Below are positions 1 through 11,024 of a stretch of 64,000 nt of DNA, piece by piece. The DNA lies in the NCBI GenBank assembly GCA_949358305.1, contig OX442314.1, forward strand, positions 35,397,608-35,461,607, in the 5' to 3' direction. The DNA is from Strigamia acuminata (lineage: Eukaryota; Arthropoda; Chilopoda; Geophilomorpha; Linotaeniidae). The position numbers and the translations under genes were made by a program. Numbering within the stretch: position 1 is the first letter of the stretch; every line of letters starts with the position of its first letter. The notes under the pieces are model-generated. The model did not search any database, had not been told where the DNA came from, and saw nothing but the letters and a program-made list of their open reading frames with translations.

Positions 1-1320
1 TTAAATAAAAGGAAAATTCAGGGGTACAAAGTTGGCTTCTGTGTAAAACATGTGCACCCAAAAAATACATAATCAAGATAAATAAATGCTTTGGAAACAC
101 TTAAGATCATAAAACTCAATACAAACAATAAAAATGGTTACAAATATGATCCCAAGTCCCCCAAAATGTCTTTATTCAAATAAAAACCACAATAAACTGT
201 TCCTCATGGAGGAGCAGACGACAGTTGAAAGTCGGGCGATCGCGAAAACCCGACACTGAAAAGCCAAAGGGAATTCAAATCAGAAATGTACTTTCCCGGC
301 CGTTTCAACGGCTGGAAAGTACTTTCTAGAGCTAAAAATGCCGCTGAGACTGTTTTTGGACACAAAAACGGTCGAAAACGGTCGAAAACGGTCAAGGAAC
401 GTTCATACTGGCGTCTCGAACACGGCGTGTACGAATCGCTCCTTGGATCGCGCTAAATGGCGATCCAATCGCGCTAAATGGCGATCCAATCGCGTCACAG
501 CATTGGAAAAAGGACGACGGCGGAAATATTCGTTTTCTGCAATAAAAACAAAACAGATTTCTTTGCAACTATCAGCGAAGGCTAGTTCTGGTCTAATGCA
601 CCAGAATAGCTGAAGAAACAACCAAAATCAAGGCCGGAACAAAGGATTCGAGGGCCGACGCATACAACGGAACAGGTCACTCGAGCACGTCACAAAGTCA
701 GATTTGGATGCAATTCTCGTCAATGTGTTTGTTTTGAAGACAAACCTGTTCTTCCAGACAGAGCAATTGGCTGAGAAGACGTGCGAAAAGAGCATAGAAA
801 AAAATCCAGAAAACGTGGGTCGGGTCTAGTCGCCCGTAAAGTGTACTGCCAGCGCTCCCAACAATGAAAATTCGAGTCGCCCGTAAAGTGTACTTCAACC
901 CATTTGGGTTGAGTTGAGACTCTTGCTGTTTTTACTTTGTGAAACCAGTATTTTCCTTGTGTGTGCCAAACACTGTTTGACACAGGCATTTTGCGATTAT
1001 TTTGCGATCCTTGGTTAGCGACCAAGACCCTCGCTCGTTGCAGTCATCGTGAACCACCATCGAGCGTCTCCAAAGTTCACCATCGCCGCCAAAGTTATTA
1101 CATGGTGGGAACAAGCCATTTCCTCCATTTCCGCCATTTTCGCACACAACAATCCGTTGTATGCATATCTTTTGTTGTACAACCATTGTGGTTTATTTAT
1201 TCTCATTTCATTGTTCATTTATTACTTAATATTTAATCCTTATTTAGTATTAATTCATTTGTATTTATCCGAATAAAATCAGTATTGAAAAACTCCAGGA
1301 CCGATTCCACAATGATGGCA
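1..1320. other. AT-rich intergenic stretch with small direct repeats
   Basis: No gene is recognised here. Two perfect 21-bp tandem units lie at 450-470 and 471-491, and a 10-bp unit (gtcgaaaacg) is repeated at 371-390. The overlapping short ORFs at 338-613 and 403-621 are products of these repeats. Positions 674-806 belong to the interspersed repeat family described separately. Nothing else stands out. Confidence 0.5.
674..806 (+). repeat. Interspersed repeat family A, fragment 1
   Basis: This stretch aligns with 8,588-8,702. Both hold the block around 'gaagacaaacctgttcttcc' followed by 'ggctgagaagacgtgcgaaaa'. It is the shortest of five pieces of the family in the first 12.5 kb (others near 6,085, 8,420, 10,441 and 11,905). 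Only the middle part of the consensus is present here. Confidence 0.7.
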
Positions 1321-1324
1321 CCCA

Positions 1325-1600
1325 TAGACATCACGAGAAACGAATTTACAGCTTTCAACAGTTTTCTGGCACTCCAAGAGGAAAAAAAACCCTTACATTG
1401 GTGGAAAAACAAAGCCACAGTTTTCCGATTTTGACGTTTGCTTGCAGGCAACTAGTGTTCCTAGTGAGCGAGTTTTCAGTTGGGAAGGCAGAATTACCGT
1501 TAGATCTGATAATCGGTCAAGGATTACGCCTGAACAAGCAGAGCAACAAATCTTTCGAGTATGAACAGCCATCTGTTGAAGTGGACAACGCCAATGTAAT
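1325..1600 (+). pseudogene. hAT transposase C-terminal (dimerisation) relic
   Basis: Read with one frame change, the plus strand gives the end of a hAT-superfamily transposase. A segment with LHWWKNKATVF (about 1,396-1,428) matches the family's 'WW' motif. A shifted segment from about 1,450 reads ATSVPSERVFS, the diagnostic hAT C-terminal signature, followed by RITPEQAEQQIF, the usual 'R.RL.PE..E.L.F' block. The family is known for cut-and-paste transposition with 8-bp target duplications. Only the last 80-90 residues are visible and the frame is broken, so this is a dead fragment. Its termini were not found. Confidence 0.8.
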
Positions 1601-3240
1601 GCAATATTAACATTGAATATACACAATTACACGATCCACAATTATCATTTATTTATTTAATTTTGTAAGTTTATTATTTACTTTTATATTACGGAGTATT
1701 ATTTTTTTCCGTACCGCTTCCAGCTTATTGTGTGTCATCTGCAGCTCATTTCGTGCCATTTTGTGATATTCCGTGCCATTTTATGCCATTTGGTGAGAAA
1801 AAGAATTTTTTTTAGAGTTATCGCGTGGTTTTTTTTTGCCGTTTTAGCGTTGTTGCGTTATTTGTGAATAACGCCCGTGTTGCGTTATTTTGTGAATCAT
1901 GCAATAGCCAATGCCTATGCCTCGTAGAAAAAAAATAACGCACATGCCTAGTCGCCATCGCAGTCAGTTTTAGAGGGACGGTCACAGAATGCAACCATTC
2001 GCCTCGCTGGCCGTTGTAACTGTTGAGTCGTTACGAAATGTAATGTTTGGCTGTTTGTTTCACTATGCGCGTGTGTTGTCTGATTGCATATTACGGATAG
2101 TTGCAATCAGTGTGTCGTCATGTTTATGCACCGTTTAGTAGTCGATTGATCTCGATTTTTAACCCCAACGCTTGTTCTGTACCGCAATCGACTGTTATTA
2201 CGTGGCGGCACACATTCTGTCGTCTGCTCGAAAGAGCATTTATTGTTTAGTAATTCCATATAGTTTATTGATTACTTATGCCTTGTTTGAATTGTAAAGG
2301 ATGAATCATTGTGCAAATCCAATGATTCGTTCTGCTTATTGTTTTTGTATGAAATTGAGTGCAATTAGCCTCAATGCAAGGCTTCTGTGTTTTTTACAGC
2401 TTTTATAGAAATAAAAGATGGCGGACGCTTGTTCGGACTCTCCGCGCATTGAAAACCGAGTTTTCTCTTTTTTTCACACTTCATATGCCGGTTCCAGCTC
2501 TTCAGTAACAACTCATGGGCCGCTACAGGGCCCACCCACTTCCGGAAGGGTCACTTCTGGGGCCCGATTGGTTAATCAAGGGCCCACAGCTTGCCCGTTC
2601 TGTGCGGCAGTAGGATGGATGTCCGGATCAGACACCCGGATGACATCTAGCACCATGCTTGAACTGCTCCGGCACCAAAAAGAGGCCTAAACAACAACCC
2701 TGGCACCCGGAGTTTGTGCCTTATGTTGTTAAAGGAGTACATGTACCACCACCCTGAGTGCAAGATAATCATATCCTCGAACGAGAAAAGTCCTTACATT
2801 AGCCCCGAGTTTCTAGATGAAATTAAAACACCTTTGGGTTTGGAATTGTTGCAACACGGAGGCAACAGGCTCGACAAGTCTACATCTTGAGGAAATATAC
2901 ACTGTCGTGCTGGGCACCAATCAGCTAAAAATCCTCAGTATGGACCTGACTTTGAAACCAACAACCTATCACTGCTAAAAAAAATACAAAAATCTTTCAG
3001 TATTGATACCAAATTACTTGGAGCCACAACAAAGATCCTCAGTCTGAAATAATCAGCCAGATTATTTCAGGCATTTCCCCAAAAACGACAGGCAGTGTTT
3101 AAAGAAGGAAGCTTAATCCGTCCAAGAATTCGACGGCAGATCCACTGCCGCCACCGCGAGTACCGTAGCATTGATTGGAACAAGCTTCACCGCTGCCGAA
3201 GTTTTTTAAAAATCAATTTTGGGTGTGTGACGGTATGAAA
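1601..3240. other. Mostly non-coding stretch, one coding-looking segment
   Basis: 1,601-2,410 is T-rich with repeated 'tgccatttt' words and no gene. An ORF at 2,418-2,690 has no recognised motif. A 55-codon open frame at 2,723-2,890 (begins MLLKEYMYHHPEC) has an ordinary residue mix and may be an exon or transposon remnant. I do not recognise it. 2,891-3,240 shows nothing. Confidence 0.3.
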
Positions 3241-3370
3241 TCACCGTATGGTTTGTATTCTAAATAAAAATATAAGCTGTGCAGAGAGCTTACTCAAGGA
3301 TTTCTCGAACTCTTTAGGTGGTCTATACTTTGCTTCTTGTTTTTTAGTTATATTTATTACTTTGGCTGTT

Positions 3371-3862
3371 TTTAGACTTCTAAACCTGATGTTTAGAAAG
3401 TCTCATGAAACAGTTCTGTCTGTCTGTCCGTCCGTCCGTCCGTCGTCAACGGCATTAAATTCAGCATGCTTATATTAGTATTGTAAGGTATTTTCAGATT
3501 TCTCGGACCTCCGGTTGAATTAATAAACCGGTTTTAGTGCACTTTTAGCCGTCTAAATAATACTACTTCTGTCCGCGCACCGGAAGTTGTAACATTGTAC
3601 TAGCGCCACCTGGCAGATCCCGTGAGCCATACGTTGCGATACGTTTTCCGCGCGATTTATTTCCCGATTGTAGCAAACCCCGATGCAACAATTCCGCAGC
3701 ATATCATATCAAATTTTCGTGGGATTTTGTTTGTTGTTGCTTTATATTGGCAAAAAAAATTTTTTTTTTTAAATTACTTTATTTTCTTTTATTTCGGTGT
3801 TTTATTTAGGGACAAAAGGACAGGGTTTAGAAGTCTAATATGTAATGCTTCCCTGCATTACA
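3371..3862. mobile_element. Small inverted-repeat element with terminal hairpin motif
   Basis: Inverted repeats of about 18 bp lie at 3,371-3,388 and 3,821-3,838 (ttagacttctaaac against gtttagaagtctaa, one gap). The right repeat is followed at once by a 22-bp hairpin, TGTAATGC-(TTCCCT)-GCATTACA, at 3,841-3,862. The right-end block recurs at 10,775 and 37,484. A (gtcc)n microsatellite lies at about 3,423-3,443. The class of element is unknown. Confidence 0.5.
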
Positions 3863-4190
3863 AATCCCAGCTTGTTTAATAATGTATTATGAACTGTGTT
3901 TCTAATTATTTAGTTGTTTTTCAGACTGTCATTTTCACATTACTGCTTAAATAAAAAGAGCTATTTAGAGTTAGACTATTTAGAGTTCTGGTTAATTTGT
4001 GGATCTTTTAGAATATAAAATATAAGAGAACTACATTTGAATTTCCATATTCATTTGTACAAGAAACCGCAGTCATTATATCTACTCCAGATGTTTATTG
4101 TTAGTTTTTATACAACACATATTAACCACGGCGCCCATGAGGATAACCCCCAATCCTGCCGTGCCATGGTTCTTCTCTAGGTAACGTTGA
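3863..4190. other. Non-coding AT-rich gap
   Basis: I see no feature here except AATAAA-like words near 3,950. The next coding-looking blocks begin at about 4,190. Confidence 0.3.
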
Positions 4191-4735
4191 GAAATACGGT
4201 ACGTATCTTAAAAGAATATACTGTAATATATTATTTTAAAATTTTTTTTTAGATCGTTTGGACTCAGTAAACAGTAGTGATAGAAAAAAGCGAAAAAATA
4301 ATTCGGCGCAAACGAGCAAAAATAAACGGAAGAAGAATAACAGAACACCGGTTACAAGAAAGAAAGAAAGGAAGACAACCTGCAGCTAGCACCTGGGTTA
4401 AACTGGTTACTCCGCTCCCTAGACAAACGATTAAAGGCCAACAACCCAACAATTCAGAGTCCTTGTCTTTATTTTTGAGAAGTCCAAAAGAAGGGACTCA
4501 AAGGACTCGACGGACGAGCCATCTACGATGCCTGGTTTCGATCGGCAGATGAGCTTTTGAAACACGAAGCGAAAATTCGTAAAAACATTCAGAGGGCTCA
4601 GGCGCTGGCTCGACGAGAATTCCGAGAGGACCCTTGTGTTGTAATGCCACCAAAACTGGACTATTACCGTATACGACTGTCAGGAGACCGTCAGTTGGAA
4701 ACACTGAATGTGAATGCCACATTCATGCGGGCTTA
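4180..4735 (+). CDS. Unrecognised spliced gene, 3' part
   Basis: There is no recognised family. An upstream coding block ends at 4,198 with donor gtacgt. A 54-bp intron (4,199-4,252) follows. The next block, from 4,253, reads DRLDSVNSSDRKKRKN and is very rich in Lys, Arg and Asn, like a nuclear or nucleolar basic region. A second open block from about 4,479 begins VQKKGLKGLDGRAIYDAW, has a charged helical look (DELLKHEAKIRKNIQRAQ) and ends at a TAA at 4,733-4,735. The exact intron between the two blocks is not certain. The intron length fits the well-supported genes in this window, which favours a real gene. The 5' exons were not found. Confidence 0.4.
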
Positions 4736-6084
4736 AATATAACTAGAATTTATGTCAGGTATTTTCGAACGACAAGAGCTCTCTTCTGGTTTCACCGAGA
4801 CAAATCACGTTCTCAGTTTATCCAGGGGTCACCACGTGGAGGTAGAGAGTTGGATTTTACACCCCCTAAAGAAATAAATAAGTCATCCATGAATAAACAA
4901 AATAAACAAAATTCCACCACCAGGATTTGAAAAAAAAAGATTTACATCTGCATCTACATGCGATAACACTCATCACGTTAAGATATGAGATTCTTTTGGA
5001 CAGAAGAGCAACAAGTGGCAGTCAAGATGATTACAACGAATCAAAATCGAGTGAATGGTTGGGTAATTTTAGGAGGGATATGGAAACGATGTTGCAACTT
5101 GATGCGTCTTATAAGGGAGCAAATACAAAGAAAATGGGGGAAAAAACAAAAGTATGAAACCTCAAATAAATTTGTCGCGTCCTACAAGTGACAAAATGAC
5201 CACTTTAGAATACAGAGAACATTATAATTTGATTCAAAAACAACCGCAAGAAAATGTAAATGCAACATTCATAGAGGAATGCAGTCTTACAATACAAAAC
5301 CATGTAAATGCCGCACACATTTCGGAATGCGGGCCTACAATACAAGCGCGTAAAAAATCACACAACCACATAAGAATGCGGGCTTACAGAAGGAAATCGT
5401 GTAAAAGCCACTTTCATGTCGGAAATGTGGGTTTAAAATACAAAAATAATTCTGAGAAGAAAGAAAAATGAAAAAAACGAAACAAATCGATTAGAAAATT
5501 GACGGAGCTGGCGTGCGGACCGAACGACTCAAGTTGGCGATCCTTTGGAATTTGAATGACTTGATCAAAGAGATGATCGTTATATCTTATCAACAGATGA
5601 TGAAATAAATAAAAATATGACAATTTGGCGAAATATTACAAGAATAGACCTTCAACACGGATCCGAGAAAATGGAATTTTAACCCGAATCATTTCGATAG
5701 GAGTGAAATAAACGAAAACTTACAAAATACTTAAATGCAAATTGAAGAAGCAGATAATTTTCACAGAAAATAACCGAATTCGAACTGAAAATCCAGTTCA
5801 AATATCGCCATCAACGAACCAAACCGGAGACGAAGCAAACGTGGCGAGCGGAACAAAGACACAATTCATTCTACGGGGTCTACATTTTTTAAACACGGAT
5901 AATTATTTACGAGTAGAACGAATCTTCGATGCTGAAGATTTAAAACGTCACGACATGATCAAATTACGATTGTGTCACGTAAAAGTTGGTCATTTTCAAA
6001 ATTGAAGAAAAAAATTGTACAGGAAAATTGATTTTTGAAAATAAATACATTCTAACTGTACAGATATTATTAAATTTTAACCAA
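4736..6084. other. Repeat-like stretch with recurring 'taaatgc...gcattc' motif
   Basis: Open frames at 4,927-5,157, 5,154-5,471 and 5,742-6,005 have no recognised domains. At 5,257-5,440 a motif of about 45 bp recurs imperfectly: gtaaatgc.(a/g)ca, then a spacer, then (g)aatgc(a/g)g(t/g)c.tac. A related piece is at 4,705-4,735 and more are at 13,120-13,300. This looks like repeat-derived sequence and not a gene. Confidence 0.35.
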
Positions 6085-6256
6085 AACATTATTCTCAATT
6101 TGTTTTTTTGGAGGCTTGACCAACCTCTTCCATCTTTGTTTAATTTTTTTAAATTGTTTGTTAAATTTCTTTTTTTTATTATTGCCATTATTTTTGTCCA
6201 GAGTCTGTTACGAGTCTGTTACGAGTCTGTAACAAGAACAAGTCGATAAAACTATA
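6085..6256 (+). repeat. Interspersed repeat family A, fragment 2 (3' end)
   Basis: The segment holds the T-rich 3' part of the family (ggaggcttgaccaacctctt, tttttgtcc.gagtctgtta) and its terminal 'ataaaactatacga'. It matches 8,920-9,066 and 12,290-12,451. The words around gagtctgttac are repeated three times here. Confidence 0.7.
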
Positions 6257-6754
6257 CGACGGCAGACCTCTTGTCCCACTTCTGACCGACATCATCGAGG
6301 AGACAATAATCTCCCATGACAGATCCGGCCGAGTGCACCCTCTCAACCGTCGCCTTTACCTGGTGACTAGGCATGTTGCGGTATTTTTTCTGGCGAGTGC
6401 CATTATCGATCAATTAATTTCCAAATATTTTCATCGTAACAGTATTATTAATGCTATATCGGCAAAATATCGCATAAATGCGGTATACGGCAATACCGCA
6501 AATACCGCACCAATACAGCAATACCACAAATACCGATTGACGACGTGATGTTGATGTGCTGGTGATGTGATTATTTGTTACTTTTTCATTTTAAATTACC
6601 GTATATTAAAATTGTATTCTATTTTCAGAATGCCAAAGGAATTCGTAGAAGTAGAAGAAAGATGATATATTTTTCTTATATGATTCTTAATTTTGTGTAA
6701 TTAATTAAGTACAGAGGTTAACTGAATAAAAGAAATTTCTATTTTAACCAAAAC

Positions 6755-6920
6755 ATTAGGTGCATTCAATAAGTCTAAAACGTATGCAAAACTCGTTTCG
6801 TGTTTCCACGTGACGTCATTCCCATTGAATAACATGTTATTCAATTCGAATGGGAATGACATCACGTGCAAACACGAAACGAGTTTTGCATACGTTTTAG
6901 ACTTATTGAATGCACCTAAT
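6755..6920. mobile_element. 166-bp near-perfect palindromic MITE
   Basis: The two arms of about 83 bp are almost exact reverse complements, from ATTAGGTGCATTC to GAATGCACCTAAT, centred on gaataacatgttattc. If the flanking TA is the target duplication, the inverted repeat starts GGTGCATTCAATAAG, which would fit a TA-targeting (mariner-type) element. It has no coding capacity and sits inside the hAT insertion. Confidence 0.75.
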
Positions 6921-7059
6921 TGTATTTTGCTGACTTGTACTTAGTAATGAAAAGACTTGGAGATTTATTGGTAATGATTATTATTTATTAATCATTCATT
7001 ATAACTCAATTAATTTCCAAATATTTTCATCTTAACAATATTATTAATACTATAACAAG

Positions 7060-7560
7060 CCGCACTGGCACTATAAAGTGTGTTACTAATACTGGTAACA
7101 CACGCTGGCCTGGTCGTATCTAAGTAAAACAATGAAACATTAAACAGAGTTTAAAATGCGCGCCTGCCGGCCGCCAGCGTGCATGCGCATTTAGCCAGTG
7201 CTTCCTTGCAACAAACCCGTGTGCTGCAGTGAAGCACCGGCGTGCATTTTCATAGTTCGCTATCGCTACTGCACGCAAAGTTGGTTTTTTTATATTTCTT
7301 TATCAATTTAAAGTTTTAGTTTTACAGTTTTGGTAAATTTAAAGTTTGTTTTTTACCGCTTAGGTCACTTTCAAGTTGGTTTTTCTTCATTTTGTACCAT
7401 TTTGACTTTGATTTTCAGTGAAATTGAAGAAAATGGTAAAAAAAAATTTACCATTTGCTTCAATTTCAACTTTGATTATCTTCGTTTTGTTCAATTTAGA
7501 CTTTGATTTTTGTAGTTTTTTGTTAGACTGACATGATTGGGCCAAACGAATGTGTAATAT
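7060..7560. repeat. Repeat shared with the 48-kb foldback element
   Basis: The block with 'aaagtgtgttacta..actggtaacac' followed by 'ggcctg', then 'gcgcattta.cc.gtgctt' and a T-rich tail with 'gtttt' spaced at short intervals, matches 48,470-48,900 in order. It marks a second copy of that family inside the hAT element. No protein coding is seen. Confidence 0.6.
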
Positions 7561-8419
7561 AAATGTCATCAAACATTATTTGATTCATTTAGCGTGATCT
7601 CTGCAATATCTAAGTGATCTTTCCATTGATAATCGAATCTAGTGGAATAAGATGCATCAGTTCAAAGTGCCATTTGAAAGTTTTTCAGTCCACGCGACTC
7701 TGAACTTAAAGCAACATATTTGCTTTGCAAAACTGTAATTCGTTGTGGTTCGAATTCACCGTCCACTTCTAATTAATGATTTAATAGTTGTAATTTCATT
7801 ATGTTGATTGATAAATAAAGTTAATTTCATTTGATGTTTATTGTTTCCAATCTTTCTAATTTAGTGTAAATTAATAAAATTTGGTACTGACTCGGTATTA
7901 GCGGTATTGCGGTATTACCGATATACCATTTTACGATATTTTGGTGGATACCGCAGTACGATGTACCGCTACCGCACACACTCCTACTGGTGACACTCTC
8001 ATGGTGTGGCAAGACATGCAAGAAGATGCTTGGTGTGTTGGAGGAACTGACGTACCAAGGCTCATCGTTGCTCAAGAACCACACGAAGAGAACAGAGCGG
8101 CCAGAGATTGAAATGGAATCCAACCACATCCACGCTTATTGCAAGCTAAAAGTGGCAATCCATTACCTGGACCTAAAGCAACACATGTGTTGGCTTGTTT
8201 GTTCTCCGTGATTTTTATTTCGTAGTTCTTTATTCGTGTTTTAAATTATCGTGTGTAAATTGTGCAAATTATTACCATTACACGATCTATTGTTTTGTAA
8301 CCATTAATATTGGATCGTACAACTTGGCTACCGTTACCTTTGATGTATATGAATTGAATTTCGTTTTAAGTGTTTTAGTTTTGCTTTACTTGTATCGGGT
8401 TTTATCTTTACCCACTTCT

Positions 8420-9066
8420 CACTTGTCTTTTTTACAATGCATAAGTGCTGCATTGAATAAATGGTGTTCTTCATTTTTAATTCCTGCCTCAACTTTATTT
8501 TGAATTTATACAACATGAAGGATTCACTATTCCTCCCTGGCGAGAAGCCCTCGATAAGCATCTGGCAGCTAAAGCCAACTGGAAAAAACAGGTCGCTCGA
8601 GTAAGTGTAGACTTGGATACAATTTATGTTGGTTTTGAAGACAAACCTGTTCTTCCAGACAGAGCAATGGGCTGAGAAGACGTGCGAAAATGGCATTGAA
8701 ATTTTCAGGGTCCCGCTTTACACCAGTGAAGCGAAGACAGTTTGCCTGCATAAGCGATTTATGACGTGCAAAACGAAGTGCCCGGTGAGAAAAGAAGCCA
8801 TCTGAGGCATTCAAAAGCCTTCCGGCCCATGGAGATAAGTCAGGTTCCGGCTGGTTATTTTTTTTGTATACATTTTCATTATTCTCAATTTATTTAGTGT
8901 TTTTTGTTTTTAACTTTTCTGGAGGCTTGACCAACCTCTTCCATCTTTGTTTTATTTTTTTAAATTGTTTGTTCAATTTCTTTTTTTTATTATTGTCATT
9001 ATTTTTGTCCCGAGTCTGTTACGAGTTACACGTCTGTAACACGGACAAGGCGGTAAAACTATACGA
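8420..9066 (+). repeat. Interspersed repeat family A, longest copy
   Basis: This copy runs from 'ttttacaatgcataagtgctg' to 'gtaaaactatacga' and defines the family. Coding-like parts with splice-like borders can be seen: an open frame FIQHEGFTIPPWREALDKHL ending at a consensus donor (gtaagtg, about 8,601), then an acceptor (cttccag, about 8,655-8,661) and TEQWAEKTCENGIEIF. The family is therefore either a transposon with an intron-bearing gene or a dispersed copy of host gene DNA. No terminal inverted repeats or poly(A) tail were found. I cannot assign a class. Confidence 0.6.
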
Positions 9067-9073
9067 TGAAGTA

Positions 9074-9995
9074 TGTACCTGGACCCCGGCCCCATCTGCT
9101 TGGGTGCTCGGTGGTTGGTTCTCCCGGCCACTCGATAAATCCCATGCTTTAATTAACAGCTTGGAGAGAGGGCTGGTCCACACCGCCTTCCCTCTGCAGC
9201 GTTGGTTTGAGTCCCATTTGAGCTAAGTGCGCAGGTTTTCTGCGCAATATTGAAGCGTGCCGGGCTCGCGCCTTGGCTCAAATCGGGACTCTTGACAAAA
9301 TACACAAACCACAAACATCACTGCTTTTCTGCTCCTGACAAAAAGTATTGATAGTGGACCGTGTAACCGTTAAGTTTCACCAGCTTGCTTTGTAAAACGT
9401 ACAAAGCCAGCTATCCTGCTTGAATTAGCCGAAGCTAATTCCAGCAATCGAGAAGAGAAGTTCCCGTGTTCCGTGAACCATCGCCGTCGCTGCCGCGCGA
9501 ACGACAGCCACCGCCATCGTACGAGAAACGGAAGCCTGCCCGCCGTCAACCACCGCCTCCGAGCCGTCGCACGCCGAGCAGTAGACTCACGTGAACCATC
9601 GTCGAAAGGACCATCGTACGTGAGTGTCGAGAGGAAAAGAACAAGGATATTTTCCTAGCAACTGTGTGTTGTTTAAGCGCCATTTCTGACGCTTTGTAGC
9701 TTGCAATAGTCGTTGCAAGCCCTCCATTGTTTTCCCGCTCATTCTTACGCGACTTGTCGCATTTGTGATATTATTATTTAAATTAATAAATATATAATTC
9801 ATATAAAAACTAGTCATTGTAATTAAACGAATAAAAAGTGTATATTTTATTGATAAAACCGTCTTTTTATTTCTCCTTATTAAACTTAACCCTAGACAAG
9901 TTTAAGGCCGCCGATTGTAAGTCTTTTACAGCATTCACCTGCGGTTTCTGCTTAATTTATTAGAAATTAAGTGGATAAAAACCCGGATCGCAGCA
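9074..9995 (+). repeat. Degenerate LTR related to the large Ty3/gypsy element
   Basis: The end of this block (cctagacaa...ggcc...gtaagtc...tttattag...aaaaacccggatcgcagca, 9,889-9,995) lines up with the 3' end of the LTR at 17,785-17,888. It contains three perfect hairpins: 9,387-9,407 (GCTTTGTA/TACAAAGC), 9,422-9,441 (GAATTAGC/GCTAATTC, loop CGAA) and 9,699-9,720 (GCTTGCAA/TTGCAAGC). No matching internal region or second LTR was found, so it is a solo or orphan LTR. The left border is uncertain. Confidence 0.5.
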
Positions 9996-10299
9996 GACAT
10001 TGGTAGATTTTGTCCGTCTCTTTAATAAACTTTACAAGTGGCTGACTGACCGTCACTAGACTTTGTGAAATAGTTCCACACTGGATTTTTGTTTATAGAA
10101 ACTTCCGGTGTAGACACAGCCGGAGTAGGAACTTCCAGATTTTATCCTAGTTCAGCCATTTGCCATTATTGCTATTTCCAAGTTAATTTAAAAAAAAAAC
10201 TATTTCCAGCTGGAATGAGTAAATAACGAGTGAAATAAAATTTGTCACCTCCTACATCATTAGAAATGCTGGTAGTAGGTGGTGTTGTTGTGTTGTTTA
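9996..10299. other. Gap after LTR relic
   Basis: This could be the first internal bases of the old retroelement (gacattggtagattttgtcc directly follows the LTR end) but no coding sequence remains. Nothing else is seen. Confidence 0.25.
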
Positions 10300-10450
10300 T
10301 GATGATGGAAAGTACCGGTTCCGGTTCCGGTGTGAGGGACGGTTCCGGTACTAAGAAAAGCTTACGGTACTAGTACCGGCCCTCCAGTACAGACAGAAAA
10401 AAACCTCGGTACTGGAACCGATACTGAAACCGGTACTGCAATCCCTAGTC
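10300..10450. repeat. hAT-like end rich in 'ggtaccgg/ttccggt' words
   Basis: On the minus strand, from about 10,448 downward, the sequence begins CTAGGGATTGCAGTACCGG and continues with repeated ACCGGT-type words. This is a composition typical of hAT termini. A partner end and target duplication were not found. It abuts a family A fragment. Confidence 0.35.
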
Positions 10451-10740
10451 CTGCTTGACACCGGTGACGCGAAGACAGTTAGCCTGAATAAGCGATTTGT
10501 GACGTGCAACACGGATGCCACATCACTTCCGCGAGTGCCCGGTGAGGGAAGAAGCCATCTGAGGCATTCAAAAGCCTTCCGGCCCATGGATCTAGGTCAG
10601 GTCCCGGCTGGTTATTTTTTTTGTATATATTTTCATTATTCTCAATTTATTTAGCGTTTTTTGTTTTTAACTTTTTGTTTTATTTTTTTAAATTGTGTGT
10701 TAAATTTTTTTTTTTTTTTATTATTGTCATTATTTTTGTC
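10441..10740 (+). repeat. Interspersed repeat family A, fragment 3
   Basis: It aligns with 8,705-9,010 and 12,110-12,390: 'gaagacagttagcctg', 'gaagccatctgaggcattca', 'agccttccggcccatgg', then the T-rich tail. The 5' third and the last 60 bp of the consensus are missing. Confidence 0.7.
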
Positions 10741-10774
10741 TCCTAGTAACAGTAGCAGACAAACGCGCGGACAG

Positions 10775-10826
10775 AGTTTAGAAGTCTTATATGTAATGCT
10801 TCCCTGCATTACAGATGTTTAGACAT
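10775..10826. repeat. Conserved hairpin motif, copy 2
   Basis: gtttagaagtctt, then TGTAATGC-(TTCCCT)-GCATTACA at 10,792-10,813, then gatgttta. This is the same block as at 3,825 and 37,484. The stem is unchanged in all three copies. Confidence 0.6.
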
Positions 10827-11024
10827 ATTATTTTGAAATTTTTTACCAAATTTTGAAATGTTGACATTTTTTTGTATTTTTAGGTGTAAACAATCAGAAG
10901 ACCACACAACCGCGGTATGGACTAAAAAAAACAAAAAAAACAAAAACAAAAAATTACTCTGTGGATTTTTTTGATTTTTTGCGATCAAAAATTGATTTTT
11001 TAGGGTTTTTTTTTGTATTTTTAG

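Larger units (their letters stand above)
6368..7986. mobile_element. Non-autonomous hAT element (1,619 bp) with 8-bp target duplication
   Basis: Both ends are visible. The 8-bp direct repeat ctggtgac stands at 6,360-6,367 and 7,987-7,994. The element starts TAGGCATGTTGCGGTA and its other end, read on the minus strand, starts TAGGAGTGTGTGCGGTA, so the termini are imperfect inverted repeats. Sub-terminal 'taccgcaa' and 'gcggtatt' words recur at both ends, as is usual for hAT elements. An 8-bp duplication is the hAT hallmark. No transposase is present. The interior carries other repeats: a 166-bp palindrome at 6,755-6,920 and a block at 7,060-7,560 shared with the 48-kb foldback element. Confidence 0.85.
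6231..8211 (+). pseudogene. Unrecognised open frame split by a hAT insertion
   Basis: An open frame from about 6,231 (KLYDGRPLVPLLTDIIEET) runs to 6,367. A 1,619-bp hAT element with an 8-bp target duplication follows. With the element left out, the same frame continues from 7,995 to a stop at 8,209-8,211. No domain is recognised. The first residues (IKLYDG) also occur at the end of other family A copies (9,050 and 12,430), so this frame may belong to that repeat and not to a host gene. A second frame after the insertion (DTLMVWQDMQEDAW, from about 7,992) looks equally coding-like. Confidence 0.3.

Noticed and set aside
338-613. 91-codon ORF near the left end
   Set aside because: It is made of 21-bp and 10-bp direct repeats and has no protein motif.
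4985-5191. SANT/Myb-like domain (FWTEEQQVAVKMITTN...)
   Set aside because: Only the first Trp region is suggestive. Helix 2 and 3 landmarks do not follow, and the stretch sits in repeat-like DNA.
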